NCBI GenBank assembly: GCA_949840935.1
Contig: CATKXX010000024.1
Coordinates: 1-46,336, forward strand
DNA: 46,336 bases
Direction: 5' to 3'
DNA from: an uncultured Acetatifactor sp.
GTDB taxonomy: Bacteria; Bacillota; Clostridia; Lachnospirales; Lachnospiraceae
In this document: piece by piece, positions 16,944-25,338 of the stretch
How positions within the stretch are numbered: position 1 is the stretch's first letter
Layout: each line of letters opens with the position of its first letter
Notes under the pieces: model-generated
Database searches by the model: none
Told to the model about the DNA's origin: nothing
The model's input: only the letters and a program-made list of their open reading frames with translations
Made by a program: the position numbers and the translations under genes

Positions 16944-16973
16944 TTGCAGTTTTATTTAGTGATTTTTTATATT
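16944..16973 (+). promoter_or_regulatory. Candidate promoter of the 17.0-kb lipoprotein
   Basis: TTGCAG (16944-16949), an 18-base spacer and TATATT (16968-16973), about 70 bases before the start codon at 17045. It diverges from the 6S promoter, with the two -35 boxes only 16 bases apart. Confidence 0.4.
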
Positions 16974-17044
16974 GTACTTTTCAGAATCCGGTGCTACCAT
17001 TATTTCTGTCGTATTAAATATTTATTTAAAGAGAGGATTAGTAT

Positions 17045-17554
17045 ATGAGGAAAAAATTATTGGCACTTGTACTTACTGTTACCGCTGTCCTGTCCTTCGC
17101 GGCATGCGGTTCCAAGGGTGATGACGCAGCAAATACCGGAAGTTCTCCCGCTGCACAGTCTTCAACCGCTTCGTCCGCTGCTCCCGCAGAATCCAGTTCT
17201 CAGGCGGATGACAGCATGACCCTGGCAGACTGGCTGAATTCCGACGATGCAAAGCAGGCTGAGGAGCAGACCAACGCTGCCCTGGCATCCACCGGGATGA
17301 GCGTGAAGCTGGCTGCAGATGGCGATATCTTCGTTTATGAGTACACACTTCCCGCAAGTGACGATTACAAGGGATTGACTACCGAAGCTTTGGCTGCTGC
17401 ATTTGATCCCGTTATCGAAGCAAATAAGCAGGGGCTTGCAGATTTGTTTGAGTCCTTTGAGACTTCCTACGGTATCAAGCTGGGAGGCGCGCGTTTTGTC
17501 TTCCTTACTTCTGACGGAAACGAGCTTTACTCCGGCGATGTAGCAAACGAGTAG
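17045..17554 (+). CDS. Unknown lipoprotein, DUF4854-like
   Basis: A 169-residue lipoprotein. The signal peptide MRKKLLALVLTVTAVLSFAA leads to the lipidated cysteine C21 in FAAC. A Ser/Ala-rich linker follows (about 31-55), then a compact acidic domain with TLADWLNSDDAKQAEEQTNA and a C-terminal YGIKLGGARFVFLTSDG. The layout resembles the clostridial lipoprotein family Pfam calls DUF4854; this is from memory and unconfirmed. Function unknown. GAGAGG lies 8 bases before the ATG. It is a single-gene unit with its own promoter and a strong terminator. Confidence 0.75.
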   Translation: MRKKLLALVLTVTAVLSFAACGSKGDDAANTGSSPAAQSSTASSAAPAESSSQADDSMTLADWLNSDDAKQAEEQTNAALASTGMSVKLAADGDIFVYEYTLPASDDYKGLTTEALAAAFDPVIEANKQGLADLFESFETSYGIKLGGARFVFLTSDGNELYSGDVANE

Positions 17555-17580
17555 TCAAGCAGGATGTGACTTTTAAGAAA

Positions 17581-17614
17581 AACCGGCCTTCGCAATAGCG
17601 GAGGCCGGTTTTTT
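17581..17614 (+). terminator. Terminator of the 17.0-kb lipoprotein
   Basis: AACCGGCCTTCGC (17581-17593) pairs with GCGGAGGCCGGTT (17598-17610) with one T-G wobble, followed by TTTT directly; six T in all end the stem. It lies 27 bases past the stop codon. Confidence 0.85.
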
Positions 17615-17647
17615 ATACGCAGGCCGCATCTGGAAGCAAACAGCAAA

Positions 17648-17677
17648 CAGGCCGCCGGTTTTCAAACCGACGGCCTG
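17648..17677 (-). terminator. Terminator of pckA
   Basis: On the minus strand CAGGCCGTCGGTTT pairs with AAACCGGCGGCCTG through one T-G wobble and a 2-base loop. A loose T-rich tract TTTGCTGTTTG follows. The wobble would be a C-A mismatch on the plus strand, so this belongs to the minus strand and to pckA, 54 bases past its stop. Confidence 0.65.
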
Positions 17678-17730
17678 TGCCTTTCGCATTCACTGGCCCC
17701 TGGCCAGGAAATCACATTATTTCACTCTCA

Positions 17731-19335
17731 TTATTTCTGAGGGCCTGCTGATACCAGAGCCTTGCCAGCATCATTGCCTTCATACTTTGCAAAATTCTTG
17801 ATAAATCTGGAGGACAGATCGTCAGCCTTTGCCTCCCAGTCAGCAACATTTGCATAAGTGTCGCGGGGATCAAGGATACCTGTATCCACACCGGGCAGCT
17901 CCGTAGGAATATCGAAGTTGAAGATCGGAAGCTTCTTGGTGGGTGCCTTGTTGATATCGCCGCTCAGGATTGCATCAATGATGCCTCTGGTATCCTTGAT
18001 GGAGATTCTCTTGCCTGTGCCGTTCCATCCGGTATTTACCAGATATGCCTTAGCGCCGCTCTTTTCCATCCTCTTTACCAGCTCCTCTGCATACTTTGTA
18101 GGATGCAGCTCCAGGAACGCCTGGCCGAAGCAGGCGGAGAAGGTAGGGGTGGGCTCTGTGATCCCGCGCTCCGTACCTGCCAGCTTAGCCGTAAAGCCGG
18201 AAAGGAAATAGTACTGTGTCTGCTCAGGTGTCAGGATGGACACAGGAGGAAGCACGCCAAACGCATCTGCGGACAGGAAGATTACATTCTTAGCTGCCGG
18301 TGCAGAGGAAACGGGGCGCACAATGTTCTCAATATGATTGATAGGATAAGAAACACGGGTATTCTCGGTAACGCTCTTATCGTTAAAGTCAATCTTACCT
18401 GCCTCGTCTACGGTAACATTCTCAAGCAGCGCGTCGCGCTTGATGGCATTGTAGATGTCGGGCTCGGAGTCCTTGTCCAGATTGATGACCTTAGCGTAGC
18501 AGCCGCCCTCGAAGTTGAACACGCCGTTGTCGTCCCAGCCGTGCTCGTCGTCGCCGATCAGCAGACGCTTGGGATCGGTGGACAGGGTGGTCTTGCCGGT
18601 TCCGGAGAGGCCGAAGAAGATTGCGGTATTCTCACCGTTCATATCGGTATTTGCAGAGCAGTGCATGGAAGCAATGCCCTTCAGAGGCAGATAGTAGTTC
18701 ATCATGGAGAACATACCCTTCTTCATCTCGCCGCCATACCATGTATTGATGATAACCTGCTCACGGCTGGAAATATTGAACGCCACGCAGGTCTCGGAAT
18801 TCAGGTTTAACTCCTTGTAATTCTCAACCTTTGCCTTGGAAGCGTTGTAAACGACGAAATCAGGCTCGAAGCTCTCAAGCTCCTCCGCGCTGGGCTGGAT
18901 GAACATATTCTTAATGAAATGAGCCTGCCATGCAACCTCCATGATAAAACGTACTGCCATACGGGTATCCTTGTTGGCGCCGCAGAACGCATCCACAACA
19001 AACAGCCTCTTGTTGCAGAGCTCCTTCTGTGCAATCTCCTTCACGGTTGCCCATACGTCCTCTGACATGGGATGGTTGTCGTTCTTATACTCGTCGGAAG
19101 TCCACCATACGGTATCTTTGGAATTCTCGTCCATTACAATGTACTTATCTTTGGGGGAACGCCCTGTGTAAATTCCGGTCATTACATTCACTGCGCCAAG
19201 CTCAGTTTCCTGACCTTTTTCAAATCCTTCCAGACCGGCTTTGGTCTCTTCCTCGAACAATACCTCGTAGGAAGGATTGTGCACTACTTCCGTAGTTCCG
19301 GTGATGCCATACTTGCTTAAATTAATCTCTGCCAT
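17731..19335 (-). CDS. pckA: Phosphoenolpyruvate carboxykinase (ATP)
   Basis: Interconverts oxaloacetate plus ATP with PEP plus CO2 and ADP. In anaerobes with no need for gluconeogenesis it often runs toward oxaloacetate and makes ATP. The 534-residue protein has the substrate loop GRSPKDK (58-64) and the kinase P-loop GLSGTGKTT (242-250). The metal-binding stretch [18 protein letters not shown] begins at 261, and K204/K205 is the expected Mn ligand region. This is the ATP-type family, not the GTP-type. The ATG at 19335 has AGAGG 11 bases upstream. It is monocistronic, with its own promoter and terminator. Functionally it pairs with the oxaloacetate/pyruvate carboxyltransferase operon at 40.6-46.0 kb. 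Confidence 0.96.
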   Translation of the reverse strand: MAEINLSKYGITGTTEVVHNPSYEVLFEEETKAGLEGFEKGQETELGAVNVMTGIYTGRSPKDKYIVMDENSKDTVWWTSDEYKNDNHPMSEDVWATVKEIAQKELCNKRLFVVDAFCGANKDTRMAVRFIMEVAWQAHFIKNMFIQPSAEELESFEPDFVVYNASKAKVENYKELNLNSETCVAFNISSREQVIINTWYGGEMKKGMFSMMNYYLPLKGIASMHCSANTDMNGENTAIFFGLSGTGKTTLSTDPKRLLIGDDEHGWDDNGVFNFEGGCYAKVINLDKDSEPDIYNAIKRDALLENVTVDEAGKIDFNDKSVTENTRVSYPINHIENIVRPVSSAPAAKNVIFLSADAFGVLPPVSILTPEQTQYYFLSGFTAKLAGTERGITEPTPTFSACFGQAFLELHPTKYAEELVKRMEKSGAKAYLVNTGWNGTGKRISIKDTRGIIDAILSGDINKAPTKKLPIFNFDIPTELPGVDTGILDPRDTYANVADWEAKADDLSSRFIKNFAKYEGNDAGKALVSAGPQK

Positions 19336-19401
19336 CTCGCGTTTTACCTCTTTTCTTTCATGATATCTTTAGGTAGATTCCTATAGACTCCAGTCGTTAT
19401 A

Positions 19402-19430
19402 ACTTTAACATGCCCATAATAAAAAGTCAA
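19402..19430 (-). promoter_or_regulatory. Promoter of pckA
   Basis: On the minus strand TTGACT (complement of 19425-19430), a 17-base spacer and TAAAGT (complement of 19402-19407), with a 5' untranslated leader of about 60 bases. Confidence 0.6.
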
Positions 19431-19670
19431 TAAATGGGAAAGATTTTATAAAAAGTTTAGCAGCCGGGAAACAATTGAAATAAAAGCAAAAAAAGACTTG
19501 CAATCATTCCGGAAATATGATACTTTCTACTTGAAAGCATATTTGTTTCTACTTTTTTGCGGGCACATGTCCTCTTGATATCTTGTATTCAGAAATTCTA
19601 TGCTTTTAATCAAAAGAAAAACAATTAAAAGCAGGATTCCAGAATATACTTTTCATTTCCTGCGGAAACG
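19431..19670. other. A+T-rich gene-free stretch
   Basis: Between the pckA promoter and the truncated nuclease remnant I see no convincing gene, RNA or hairpin. It does not encode the missing N-terminal half of the remnant in any frame. Confidence 0.5.
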
Positions 19671-20243
19671 AGGGAAAATGAATTTTGCATCCTTATCAGC
19701 CTTCTGGACTTCAGCCTTATCCCGGGAAAGAAAAATCACACCGTGTACAGGCTGCGCGATGAAAACGGGCAGGAATTTACAGACCTTTTCGAGATACATA
19801 TCATAGAACTGAAAAAGGAACCGGAGGACTGCAGTCCCCTGAACGAATGGATTCAGCTGATTAACGCGGAAAATGTGGAGGAATTGGATATGATCAGGAC
19901 ATGTAATGCAGGAATCATGGAAGCAATCGAAACGGTGAAGACAATGAATCTGATAAAAGGCGTGAGATATCTTTATGAGGCACATCTGAAAGCAGTGCGG
20001 GACAGATGGGCCGAAGACGAATATGTCAAAGATCAGGGAAAGGCGGAAGCGAAAACAGAATGGCTTCTCCAGATGCTGGACGGCCTGGGGACGGTGCCTG
20101 ATGCCCTGCGGGAACGGATTCTGGCGCAAACCGACCTGGATATCCTGGACGACTGGTTCAAGGCCGCCGGGAAGGCTGGAAGCATAGAGGAATTTTACAG
20201 TCTTACAGGCCTGTATGCGGATTTCTCCCGGGACACATTCTGA
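19671..20243 (+). pseudogene. Truncated Rpn-type PD-(D/E)XK transposase/nuclease
   Basis: The C-terminal part of a recombination-promoting nuclease/putative transposase (Rpn, PDDEXK family). In frame from 19671 it reads ENEFCILISLLDFSLIPGKK, then HTVYRLRDENGQEFTDLFEI and HIIELKK, the typical end of the nuclease domain. The usual helical tail with RYLYEAHLKAVRDRWAEDE follows. The first ~110 residues, which hold the catalytic Asp/Glu-x-Lys, are missing, and an in-frame stop lies upstream. A GTG at 19743 would give a 166-residue frame, but it lacks a nuclease core. It is most likely a dead remnant of a mobile gene. Two copies of CCGTGCGGCATGA follow its stop (20248 and 20271). Confidence 0.72.
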
Positions 20244-20304
20244 ATTTCCGTGCGGCATGAACCTTTATGCCCGTGCGGCATGAGCTGTTGTTGAATGCGG
20301 AAGG

Positions 20305-20328
20305 GATGGCCTGAAAATTCAGGCCATC
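20305..20328 (-). terminator. Perfect hairpin at the end of the Xaa-Pro aminopeptidase gene
   Basis: GATGGCCTGA (20305-20314) and TCAGGCCATC (20319-20328) form a 10-bp stem around 4 bases. The stem includes the stop codon of the minus-strand gene. No T-run follows on either strand, so termination is only a possibility. Confidence 0.4.
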
Positions 20329-22118
20329 TCCGTTTCCCCCTTCAGCCACTCCGCTTCTTCCTCCGTCAGATACGGGGAAAGCTTCTCATACACCTTCTGC
20401 TGGTACTCCTTCAGCAGCTTTTTCTGCACTTCCGTCATACAATCCAGATCAATGGCATCCAGATCGATGGGCACCCAGGTAAGGGTCTTGAAATGCATGA
20501 ACTGCCCGTACTCGTTCTTCACGTCATTTTCCGCCACCATAATATTCTCAATACGGATACCATGGCTTCCTTCCACATAGATACCGGGCTCGTTGGAAAT
20601 ATCCATACCCGCCTCGATGACCGCCTCCGCCATATCCTCCGTGAATCTCCAGCGCATGTTCTGGGGGCCTTCATGCACGTTCAGGATATATCCCACACCG
20701 TGCCCTGTACCGCATTTGTAATCCAGATCGATATCCCATATGGGCTGACGGGCCAGGATATCCAGGTTCCTCCCTGTACAACCGTAAATCCAGCGGGCGT
20801 TGGCAAGCTGCAGCATACCCGCTGCCACCAGCGTATAATGCTTTTTGATCTCCTCCGATACGGGCCCCAGCGCGATCGTCCTGGTCACGTCGGTGGTGCC
20901 TCCCATATACTGTCCGCCGGAATCGATCAGGTAAAGCCCCTCCGGCTTCAGCACCGCATGGTTCTCAGGAGTGGGCTCGTAATGCATCATGGCCGCATTT
21001 GCGCCGTAAGCCGATATGGAAGGGAAGGAGAGGTCGATGCATTCCGGGATTTCCCTTCTCAGCTTTTCCAGATAGTCCGCCGCCGTGATCTCCGTAATCT
21101 CCTGTTTTCCTATATGGGTCTTAATCCAATAGATAAACCGGGTCAGGGCCACGCTGTCCTTCAGGTAGATTTCCTCCATATTGGCGAGCTCCACAGGATT
21201 CTTCACCGCCTTTAACAGCTCCGTGGGATTCTGTTTTTCCACAAGTACCTGCTTTTCCGACAGTGCCCTGTATAAGGCATAGCTGCAGTGACGGTCGTCC
21301 ACGAGCACCCTTCTGCCCTCAGGAAGCGCTTTCAGATAGTCCACGATACCCTCATAATCCATCACCGTGATCTTCTTTTCGGCAAAATATTTCTCCGCCG
21401 GCTCGTCCACCACGCTCCTCTGAATGAACAGGACTGCCCCGTCCTCCGTCAGGAAACCGTATGACATGGCTACAGGATTACACTCCACATCACAGCCTCT
21501 GATATTAAAGAGCCACATCAGGTCATCCAGCCTTGTCAGAAGGAAGCTGTCCGCCCCCTCCCCGGCAGCCTTTTCCATCACAGCCTTCTGTTTTTCCTCT
21601 GTGCTCCTGCCTGCAAGCTCCTCAGGCAATACCCTGATCCCTCCATGGGGGAATGCGGGCCTGTCCTTCCAGATGCCCTCCGCCAGGTCTTGCTCATAGG
21701 CAAAAGAAATTCCCTTGTCCTTCAGCTTTTCCTCCAGCTTCCTGCCCGCCCTGACGGAGATCACCCTGCCGTCAAAGCCCAGGGTCTGCCCCTGTCCCAT
21801 GCTTTGCGCCAGGAAATCCTCCATGGCAGGCACCCCCTCGTCCAGCATCCGGAACAGCTCCACACCGGTTCCCTGAAGCTCCCGCTCCGCCTGGATAAAG
21901 TATCTTCCGTCCGTCCAGAGCCCCGCGCCCTCCTGCCATACCAGCAAAGTCCCGTTGGAGCCGGAGAAATTACAGAAGTACTCCCTCACCTTAAAATAAT
22001 CATTGACATACTCGGAATTATGAAAGTCCGCCGTCGGCATCATATAATAGTCGATGCCCTCCGCCTTCATAACCTCTCTCAATGCCTTCAAACGGTTTTG
22101 AATCACCTTATTTTCCAT
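20319..22118 (-). CDS. Xaa-Pro aminopeptidase, M24 family
   Basis: Releases an N-terminal residue that precedes proline; cytosolic, two metal ions. At 599 residues it is the long three-domain form also seen in eukaryotic aminopeptidase P1, not the ~440-residue E. coli PepP form. Two creatinase-like N-terminal domains (WTDGRYFIQAERELQ) precede the pita-bread catalytic domain. Metal ligands are in LIDSGGQYMGGTTDVTRT, GTGHGVGYILNVHEGP and ISNEPGIYVEGSHGIRIEN. A GAAGGG motif lies 6 bases before the ATG. It is the last gene of a minus-strand run that includes thrC and deoC, 54 bases after deoC. Confidence 0.93.
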   Translation of the reverse strand: MENKVIQNRLKALREVMKAEGIDYYMMPTADFHNSEYVNDYFKVREYFCNFSGSNGTLLVWQEGAGLWTDGRYFIQAERELQGTGVELFRMLDEGVPAMEDFLAQSMGQGQTLGFDGRVISVRAGRKLEEKLKDKGISFAYEQDLAEGIWKDRPAFPHGGIRVLPEELAGRSTEEKQKAVMEKAAGEGADSFLLTRLDDLMWLFNIRGCDVECNPVAMSYGFLTEDGAVLFIQRSVVDEPAEKYFAEKKITVMDYEGIVDYLKALPEGRRVLVDDRHCSYALYRALSEKQVLVEKQNPTELLKAVKNPVELANMEEIYLKDSVALTRFIYWIKTHIGKQEITEITAADYLEKLRREIPECIDLSFPSISAYGANAAMMHYEPTPENHAVLKPEGLYLIDSGGQYMGGTTDVTRTIALGPVSEEIKKHYTLVAAGMLQLANARWIYGCTGRNLDILARQPIWDIDLDYKCGTGHGVGYILNVHEGPQNMRWRFTEDMAEAVIEAGMDISNEPGIYVEGSHGIRIENIMVAENDVKNEYGQFMHFKTLTWVPIDLDAIDLDCMTEVQKKLLKEYQQKVYEKLSPYLTEEEAEWLKGETEMA

Positions 22119-22172
22119 CTTAAACCCTTCTTTCCTTTTATCAGGCCATTCAGGCCATTTTCCCGGGCGTTT

Positions 22173-22820
22173 TCATGCCCGGCACAGCCCCACCGCGCGG
22201 GACGTCCCGACACGGTCACAGCCCAGGCTGATAAACATCTCCAGATCCTCCAGTGTGGAGACGCCTCCCGCCGCCTTGATCTTCACCCCGGGGCCGATAT
22301 GCTCCCGGAATAATTCCACATCCTCCCTTGTGGCGCCGCCCGTGCCGAAGCCGGTGGAAGTCTTGATATAATCCGCCCCCGCCCGGGTGACAATGCCGCA
22401 CATGGCAATCTTCTCCTCCCTTGTGAGATAACAGGTTTCAATGATGACCTTTAAGATATGGCTTCCGCAGATCTTTTTCAGGGTTCGGATTTCCTCCTCC
22501 ACCTTCTCCCAATAACCGTTCTTCACATCACTGATATTGACCACCATATCTATCTCGTCACAGCCATCCCGCAGGGCACACTCGGTCTCCGCCACCTTTG
22601 CCTCCGTTACGCTGTAACCCAGCGGAAATCCCACCACGGTACAGATGTTGAGCTGCTCCCCGTATGTATCGCGGATTGCCCTGATATAGGCAGGAGGTAC
22701 ACAGACGCTTGCCGTATGATACCTGACAGCCTCATCGCACAGCTTCTTTATGTCATCCCATGTGGCATAAGCCTTTAACAGGGTATGATCCACCTTCCCC
22801 AGCATTTCTTCTGTTGTCAT
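22173..22820 (-). CDS. deoC: Deoxyribose-phosphate aldolase
   Basis: Cleaves 2-deoxyribose 5-phosphate to acetaldehyde and glyceraldehyde 3-phosphate in deoxynucleoside breakdown. The 215-residue class I aldolase shows the Schiff-base lysine K153 in YIKTSTGF, the proton-relay lysine K182 in VKIKAAGG and D91 in DEIDMVVN. GGGGAG lies 5 bases before the ATG at 22818-22820; an earlier ATG at 22865 has no such site. No other deo gene is nearby. It sits between thrC (111 bases upstream) and the Xaa-Pro aminopeptidase. Confidence 0.95.
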   Translation of the reverse strand: MTTEEMLGKVDHTLLKAYATWDDIKKLCDEAVRYHTASVCVPPAYIRAIRDTYGEQLNICTVVGFPLGYSVTEAKVAETECALRDGCDEIDMVVNISDVKNGYWEKVEEEIRTLKKICGSHILKVIIETCYLTREEKIAMCGIVTRAGADYIKTSTGFGTGGATREDVELFREHIGPGVKIKAAGGVSTLEDLEMFISLGCDRVGTSRAVGLCRA

Positions 22821-22931
22821 AACTTCTCCCCTTTCCTGCGGATCTTCAAAAGAACAACAGCCCAAAAGCCAGACGCAACGGACTGCGCCGAAACCTCCGG
22901 ACTGATGCTGTCACAGATTTTAACCGGCATC

Positions 22932-24419
22932 TTACAAATTTAAGAATTCCCGGACAGTATCCTTCATCCTGTCCACATCACACTGCCTGTCATGTACCAC
23001 AGGGGCGGTACGGATTTCCTCAATAGCCTGTGGGACGGACACATTCGCAAGCCTGGAAAGCTCATCCACCAGCTCAAAGTCGCCCATGGCATCATACTTT
23101 GCGTCAATGGCATTCATAACGCTCCTGGTGAATTTAAACGGACTGGCTGTGGATGCGATCACCGTCTTAGCTCCATCCCCCGTCTCCTGCACATACTTCC
23201 GGTACACCGCGGAAGCCACGGCGGTGTGGGTGTCAATGACATAGCCGCAGTCTTTGTAGAGACGGCTGATCTCCTCCGCAGTCTCCCTCTCATCTGCAAA
23301 GCTGCCGTAAAAGCCGGCCAGCTGTTCCCTCATTTCCGCGGTTATTTCATATTTTCCTTCCCCGGCCAGCGCTGCCATCAGCTCCCTGTTCCTGTCAGGG
23401 TCCTCCCCTGCAATACGGTAAATCAGACGTTCCAGGTTGCTGGAAATCAGGATATCCATAGAAGGGGAACTGGTCAACACAAACTCCCTGTTCCTGTCAT
23501 AGACACCGGTGCGGAAGAAATCGTACAGCACCTTATTTTCATTGGATGCGCAGATCAGCCTGCCGATGGGAAGCCCCATATTCTTCGCGTAGAACGCCGC
23601 AAGGATATTCCCGAAGTTGCCGGTAGGGACCACTACATTGATAAGCTCTCCCTCTGTAATCCTCTCCTCCTTTAAAAGTGTCGCGTATGCGTACACATAA
23701 TAACAGATCTGGGGTACCAGCCGCCCGATATTGATGGAATTGGCGGAAGAAAACTGAAAGCCCTTCCCATCCATCTCCTCTGCCAGCCCCTTATCAGAAA
23801 AAATCTTTTTCACGCCGGTCTGGGCATCGTCAAAATTGCCGTGAATACCCACCACCAGGGTGTTATCCCCCTTCTGGGTCACCATCTGCCTCTCCTGTAT
23901 GGGGCTGACCCCATTCTTCGGATAAAATACAACGATACGGGTCCCTTCCACATTGGCGAAACCAGCCAGTGCCGCCTTGCCGGTATCGCCGGAGGTGGCC
24001 GTCAGGATCACGATCTCGTTTTTAATATGATTCTTGCGGGCGGAGGTGATCATCAGATGAGGCAGAATGGACAGCGCCATGTCCTTAAACGCTATAGTAG
24101 CGCCATGGAACAATTCCAGATAATACGCGCCTCCCGCCTCCACCAGAGGCGCAACAGCCTCCGTGTCGAATTTGGCATCATAAGCCCTGTTGATGCAGTC
24201 CTTCAGCTCCTCCTCCGTAAAGTCGGTAAGATAAAGCTTCATAACTTCATAGGCAGCCTCCTGATAGGTCATGCCCGCAAACTCCTTCAGGCTCCTGTCC
24301 AGCGCGGGAATATGATCCGGCACAAACAGCCCGCCATCCTCCGACAGGCCCTTCAGGATTGCCTGGGACGCTTTCACCGGGCTCCCGCTGCTTCTCGTAC
24401 TCTTGTATAATACTTCCAT
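22932..24419 (-). CDS. thrC: Threonine synthase
   Basis: Converts O-phosphohomoserine to threonine with pyridoxal phosphate. The 495-residue protein is the long form typical of bacteria and yeast. The cofactor lysine K112 lies in FHGATIAFKDMALS. The phosphate-binding region is PTGNFGN, and the start is LYKSTRSSGSPVKASQ. The ATG at 24417-24419 has GGAG 6 bases upstream; the frame opens 78 bases earlier without a site. No other threonine-pathway gene is adjacent. It begins 84 bases after the SleB-like gene on the same strand. Confidence 0.94.
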   Translation of the reverse strand: MEVLYKSTRSSGSPVKASQAILKGLSEDGGLFVPDHIPALDRSLKEFAGMTYQEAAYEVMKLYLTDFTEEELKDCINRAYDAKFDTEAVAPLVEAGGAYYLELFHGATIAFKDMALSILPHLMITSARKNHIKNEIVILTATSGDTGKAALAGFANVEGTRIVVFYPKNGVSPIQERQMVTQKGDNTLVVGIHGNFDDAQTGVKKIFSDKGLAEEMDGKGFQFSSANSINIGRLVPQICYYVYAYATLLKEERITEGELINVVVPTGNFGNILAAFYAKNMGLPIGRLICASNENKVLYDFFRTGVYDRNREFVLTSSPSMDILISSNLERLIYRIAGEDPDRNRELMAALAGEGKYEITAEMREQLAGFYGSFADERETAEEISRLYKDCGYVIDTHTAVASAVYRKYVQETGDGAKTVIASTASPFKFTRSVMNAIDAKYDAMGDFELVDELSRLANVSVPQAIEEIRTAPVVHDRQCDVDRMKDTVREFLNL

Positions 24420-24503
24420 ACCCTTCTCCATTCCGAAATAATTGACTTTACCACTGTCCTTCGCGGATAGTATACCATTAAATACTCCCCGGCGCAAGGA
24501 AGA

Positions 24504-25151
24504 CTATTTGAAAAATTCATGCCCTCCATGCTCAAACAAATATTCCAGGTGCTCGTCAAACCACTGCATCTTGGTGCTGTCCGCATATTTCCTGGCGGCA
24601 AAATACAGCGCCCCCTGGGAGATATCCTCTCCCTGCAGTGCCCGTTCCACAGCCTCACGCGTCTCCTCGCTGATCTTCACCTGATATATTCTCCCATTGG
24701 ATACAGGTGAAAACTGGGCAACACCGTTTTCCTGCTGGAACACCACCTCTGTCACCGTGGAGGGGAACATATCGTTCTCCACTCTGTTCAGGATCACATT
24801 TGCCACAAGCAGCCTGCCGTCCGCATCTTCGCTCCCTGCCTCGGACTCTACGATCCTCATCAGGACATCCAGCTCGGAAGCCTCCAAAAAGCTGACCTCC
24901 TGTTCCAGCACATTGAAGTCCACGACCCTCTGCCCGGAGACGGCACGTGCCGCAATTCCCAGGGCCCTGCTCTCCTCCTCTTCCTCGCAGACCTTCGCCC
25001 TCTCCTCCACCTCCTGAAGCGTCAGCTGCAGCCGGAAAGCGGACTGGGCCGTGAGCTTTGCCCTGCCCGCTCCAAAGACGCATGCAAGTCCTGCCAGAAA
25101 TATCATATTACAGAGTATCAATATGCCAATTGCCTTCTTATACATATTCAT
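24504..25151 (-). CDS. SleB/CwlJ-type cell wall hydrolase
   Basis: A secreted or membrane-tethered peptidoglycan hydrolase of about 215 residues. An N-terminal hydrophobic segment (AIGILILCNMIFLAGLACVF) is followed by a charged linker. The hydrolase_2 domain comes next, with LMRIVESEAGSEDADGRLLV, ANVILNRVENDMFPSTV and QFSPVSNGRI. SleB and CwlJ degrade spore cortex during germination, and a sigma-E-like promoter lies upstream, so a sporulation role is likely. The start is uncertain: ATG 25149-25151, or ATG 25143-25145 with AAAGG 10 bases before it. It is followed by thrC, 84 bases away. Confidence 0.88.
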   Translation of the reverse strand: MNMYKKAIGILILCNMIFLAGLACVFGAGRAKLTAQSAFRLQLTLQEVEERAKVCEEEEESRALGIAARAVSGQRVVDFNVLEQEVSFLEASELDVLMRIVESEAGSEDADGRLLVANVILNRVENDMFPSTVTEVVFQQENGVAQFSPVSNGRIYQVKISEETREAVERALQGEDISQGALYFAARKYADSTKMQWFDEHLEYLFEHGGHEFFK

Positions 25152-25218
25152 CAATCCTTTCTCATCACTGATTGCTGTTTACAGCCAGACGGCACAACCG
25201 TGCCTGTCCGATATATCA

Positions 25219-25247
25219 AATATATGAGACAAGTTTAAAAAATATGT
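25219..25247 (-). promoter_or_regulatory. Sigma-E-like promoter of the SleB-type gene
   Basis: On the minus strand ACATATT (complement of 25241-25247), a 14-base spacer and CATATATT (complement of 25219-25226). This resembles the mother-cell sigma-E consensus KMATATT-N14-CATACAMT, with three mismatches over 15 positions. It lies about 65 bases before the start of a spore-hydrolase-like gene. Match by eye only. Confidence 0.35.
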
Positions 25248-25338
25248 AACAATTCAGTCATAATTTCTTAATATACAGTTTGCGGAAAAAATGGTATACT
25301 ACTAAAGACAGTCAATTCCAGCACAAAAAGGAACAATT

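Noticed and set aside
16588..17044. RNase P RNA, tmRNA or SRP RNA as alternatives for the structured region
   Set aside because: None of their hallmark sequences was seen, and there is no tag frame. The long single rod with a central bubble fits 6S RNA better.
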